A stretch of 7,459 bases of DNA from positions 8,638 to 16,096 of the forward strand of contig VBOC01000097.1 of NCBI GenBank assembly GCA_005877655.1, given 5' to 3'. The notes beneath the pieces are model-generated. The model was not told where the DNA came from. It did not search any database and saw only the letters and a program-made list of their open reading frames with translations. This stretch comes from Ignavibacteria bacterium (lineage in GTDB: Bacteria > Bacteroidota > Ignavibacteria > UBA10030 > SZUA-254). Below, piece by piece: positions 6,422-7,459 of this stretch; the stretch's first letter is position 1; the number at the start of each line of letters is the position of its first letter. Both the position numbers and the translations under genes were made by a program.

Positions 6422-6964
6422 TTACCCGAACATCGCAAGGCACTCCGCGAATTTTTCGTACAGTGCCTGAGGCGATCGCGAGGCGTTCAGGTTGAGCTGA
6501 ACATTGTAGAAAAGATCCGCAGCGGAGTGGGCGAAGCCGACGCGCACTCTCGCCCGCGACACTTTGCAAATATACGCAGTGTGAAGGACGAAGTCAAGGT
6601 TCAGATCGACGGCAACATCGTACGGGTGCGTCATGATTCGCTTCAGGAGCTGGCGCCTCGGAAGCGAGAACCGGTTGATGTCGTGCGGATCGATGCGCAC
6701 GACTTCCGACCGCGGAAACTCGGAGAGCGGTGTCGAGCGCGTGCTGTTGTGGACGATCGTGAGATGAAGGTGGGAAAGCTGCTCGCGGTAGGACCGGATC
6801 GCGGCGCCCGCGAGAATGGAATTGTCGTAGCCGGTCGGCAGCGTGATGAGCGCGTTGCGCGCTCCGGTCAGGAACTCCGTCATCGGCTGAATCGTATCGA
6901 CGTCCGACCGGAACTGGAGCTTGGCGAACTGCAATCCCAGATATGATAAGGTCTCTTCGAGCAT
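6422..6964 (-). CDS. Small protein resembling the N-terminal half of GT9 glycosyltransferases
   Basis: A 180-residue soluble protein with no signal peptide or membrane helix. Three stretches recall the first Rossmann-like domain of ADP-heptose:LPS heptosyltransferase-type (GT9) enzymes: ALITLPTGYDNSILAGAAIR (38-57, a strand-loop-helix like the N-terminal fold), YDVAVDLNLDFVLHTAYICK (115-134) and SRARVRVGFAHSAADLFYN (136-154). The second, nucleotide-sugar-binding half of GT9 is absent. The stop falls 16 bp before the STAS start, so there is no room for it. It may be a stand-alone small family of Bacteroidota-type genomes rather than an enzyme fragment; from memory, DUF6913-like proteins have a similar C-terminal pattern, but I cannot confirm this. 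The start ATG 6964 has GGAGG just upstream (6968-6972) and lies 11 bp after the ligA stop. Function unknown. Confidence 0.75.
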   Translation of the reverse strand: MLEETLSYLGLQFAKLQFRSDVDTIQPMTEFLTGARNALITLPTGYDNSILAGAAIRSYREQLSHLHLTIVHNSTRSTPLSEFPRSEVVRIDPHDINRFSLPRRQLLKRIMTHPYDVAVDLNLDFVLHTAYICKVSRARVRVGFAHSAADLFYNVQLNLNASRSPQALYEKFAECLAMFG

Positions 6965-6967
6965 CGT

Positions 6968-6972
6968 CCTCC
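6968..6972 (-). promoter_or_regulatory. Ribosome binding site of the GT9-like gene
   Basis: GGAGG on the minus strand lies three bases before the ATG at 6964 and immediately after the ligA stop codon (TGATCCGGAGGACGATG). The spacing is a little short. The arrangement implies that ribosomes ending ligA can reinitiate here. Confidence 0.5.
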
Positions 6973-6975
6973 GGA

Positions 6976-7459
<484 letters not shown>

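Overview
The window is a densely coded, G+C-rich bacterial chromosomal segment with seven protein genes, two cut by the window edges. The gene set (7TM-HD phosphohydrolase, prohibitin-type SPFH protein, ligA, a STAS protein, two SSS-family Na+ symporters) suggests a free-living Gram-negative bacterium, possibly of the Bacteroidota/Ignavibacteriota (FCB) group. That placement is a weak inference from gene content. No RNA gene, CRISPR array, transposase or phage gene was seen.

Layout. Positions 1-1610 (minus) hold the N-terminal 536 codons of a PgpH-type 7TM-HD phosphohydrolase; its HD catalytic domain lies beyond the left edge. A 183-bp divergent intergenic region (1611-1793) carries a near-consensus sigma70 promoter for a prohibitin-like SPFH gene (1794-2684, plus). 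A 120-bp convergent gap (2685-2804) follows, holding a degenerate GC-rich repeat. From 2805 to the right edge everything is on the minus strand, in transcription order: ligA (3' part) -> a small protein resembling the N-terminal half of GT9 glycosyltransferases -> a STAS anti-sigma-factor antagonist -> SSS symporter 1 -> SSS symporter 2. The gaps are 11, 16, 33 and 4 bp, so this is very probably one operon.

How they fit together. The operon mixes DNA joining (LigA), a regulatory STAS switch protein and two dissimilar Na+-coupled solute importers. The symporters look translationally coupled and may serve one nutrient or two related ones. The STAS protein may belong to a partner-switching or membrane-associated regulatory circuit whose kinase and phosphatase are not here. 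The 7TM-HD protein (expected c-di-AMP hydrolysis) and the SPFH scaffold are envelope proteins expressed divergently.

I did not find a convincing new multi-gene system. The most unusual signal is a nested-palindrome repeat that forms the last ~25 codons of ligA in frame and has a recognisable relative in the intergenic gap at 2709-2758. Others worth a look are the half-size GT9-like protein and the altered predicted Na2 sodium site in symporter 1.
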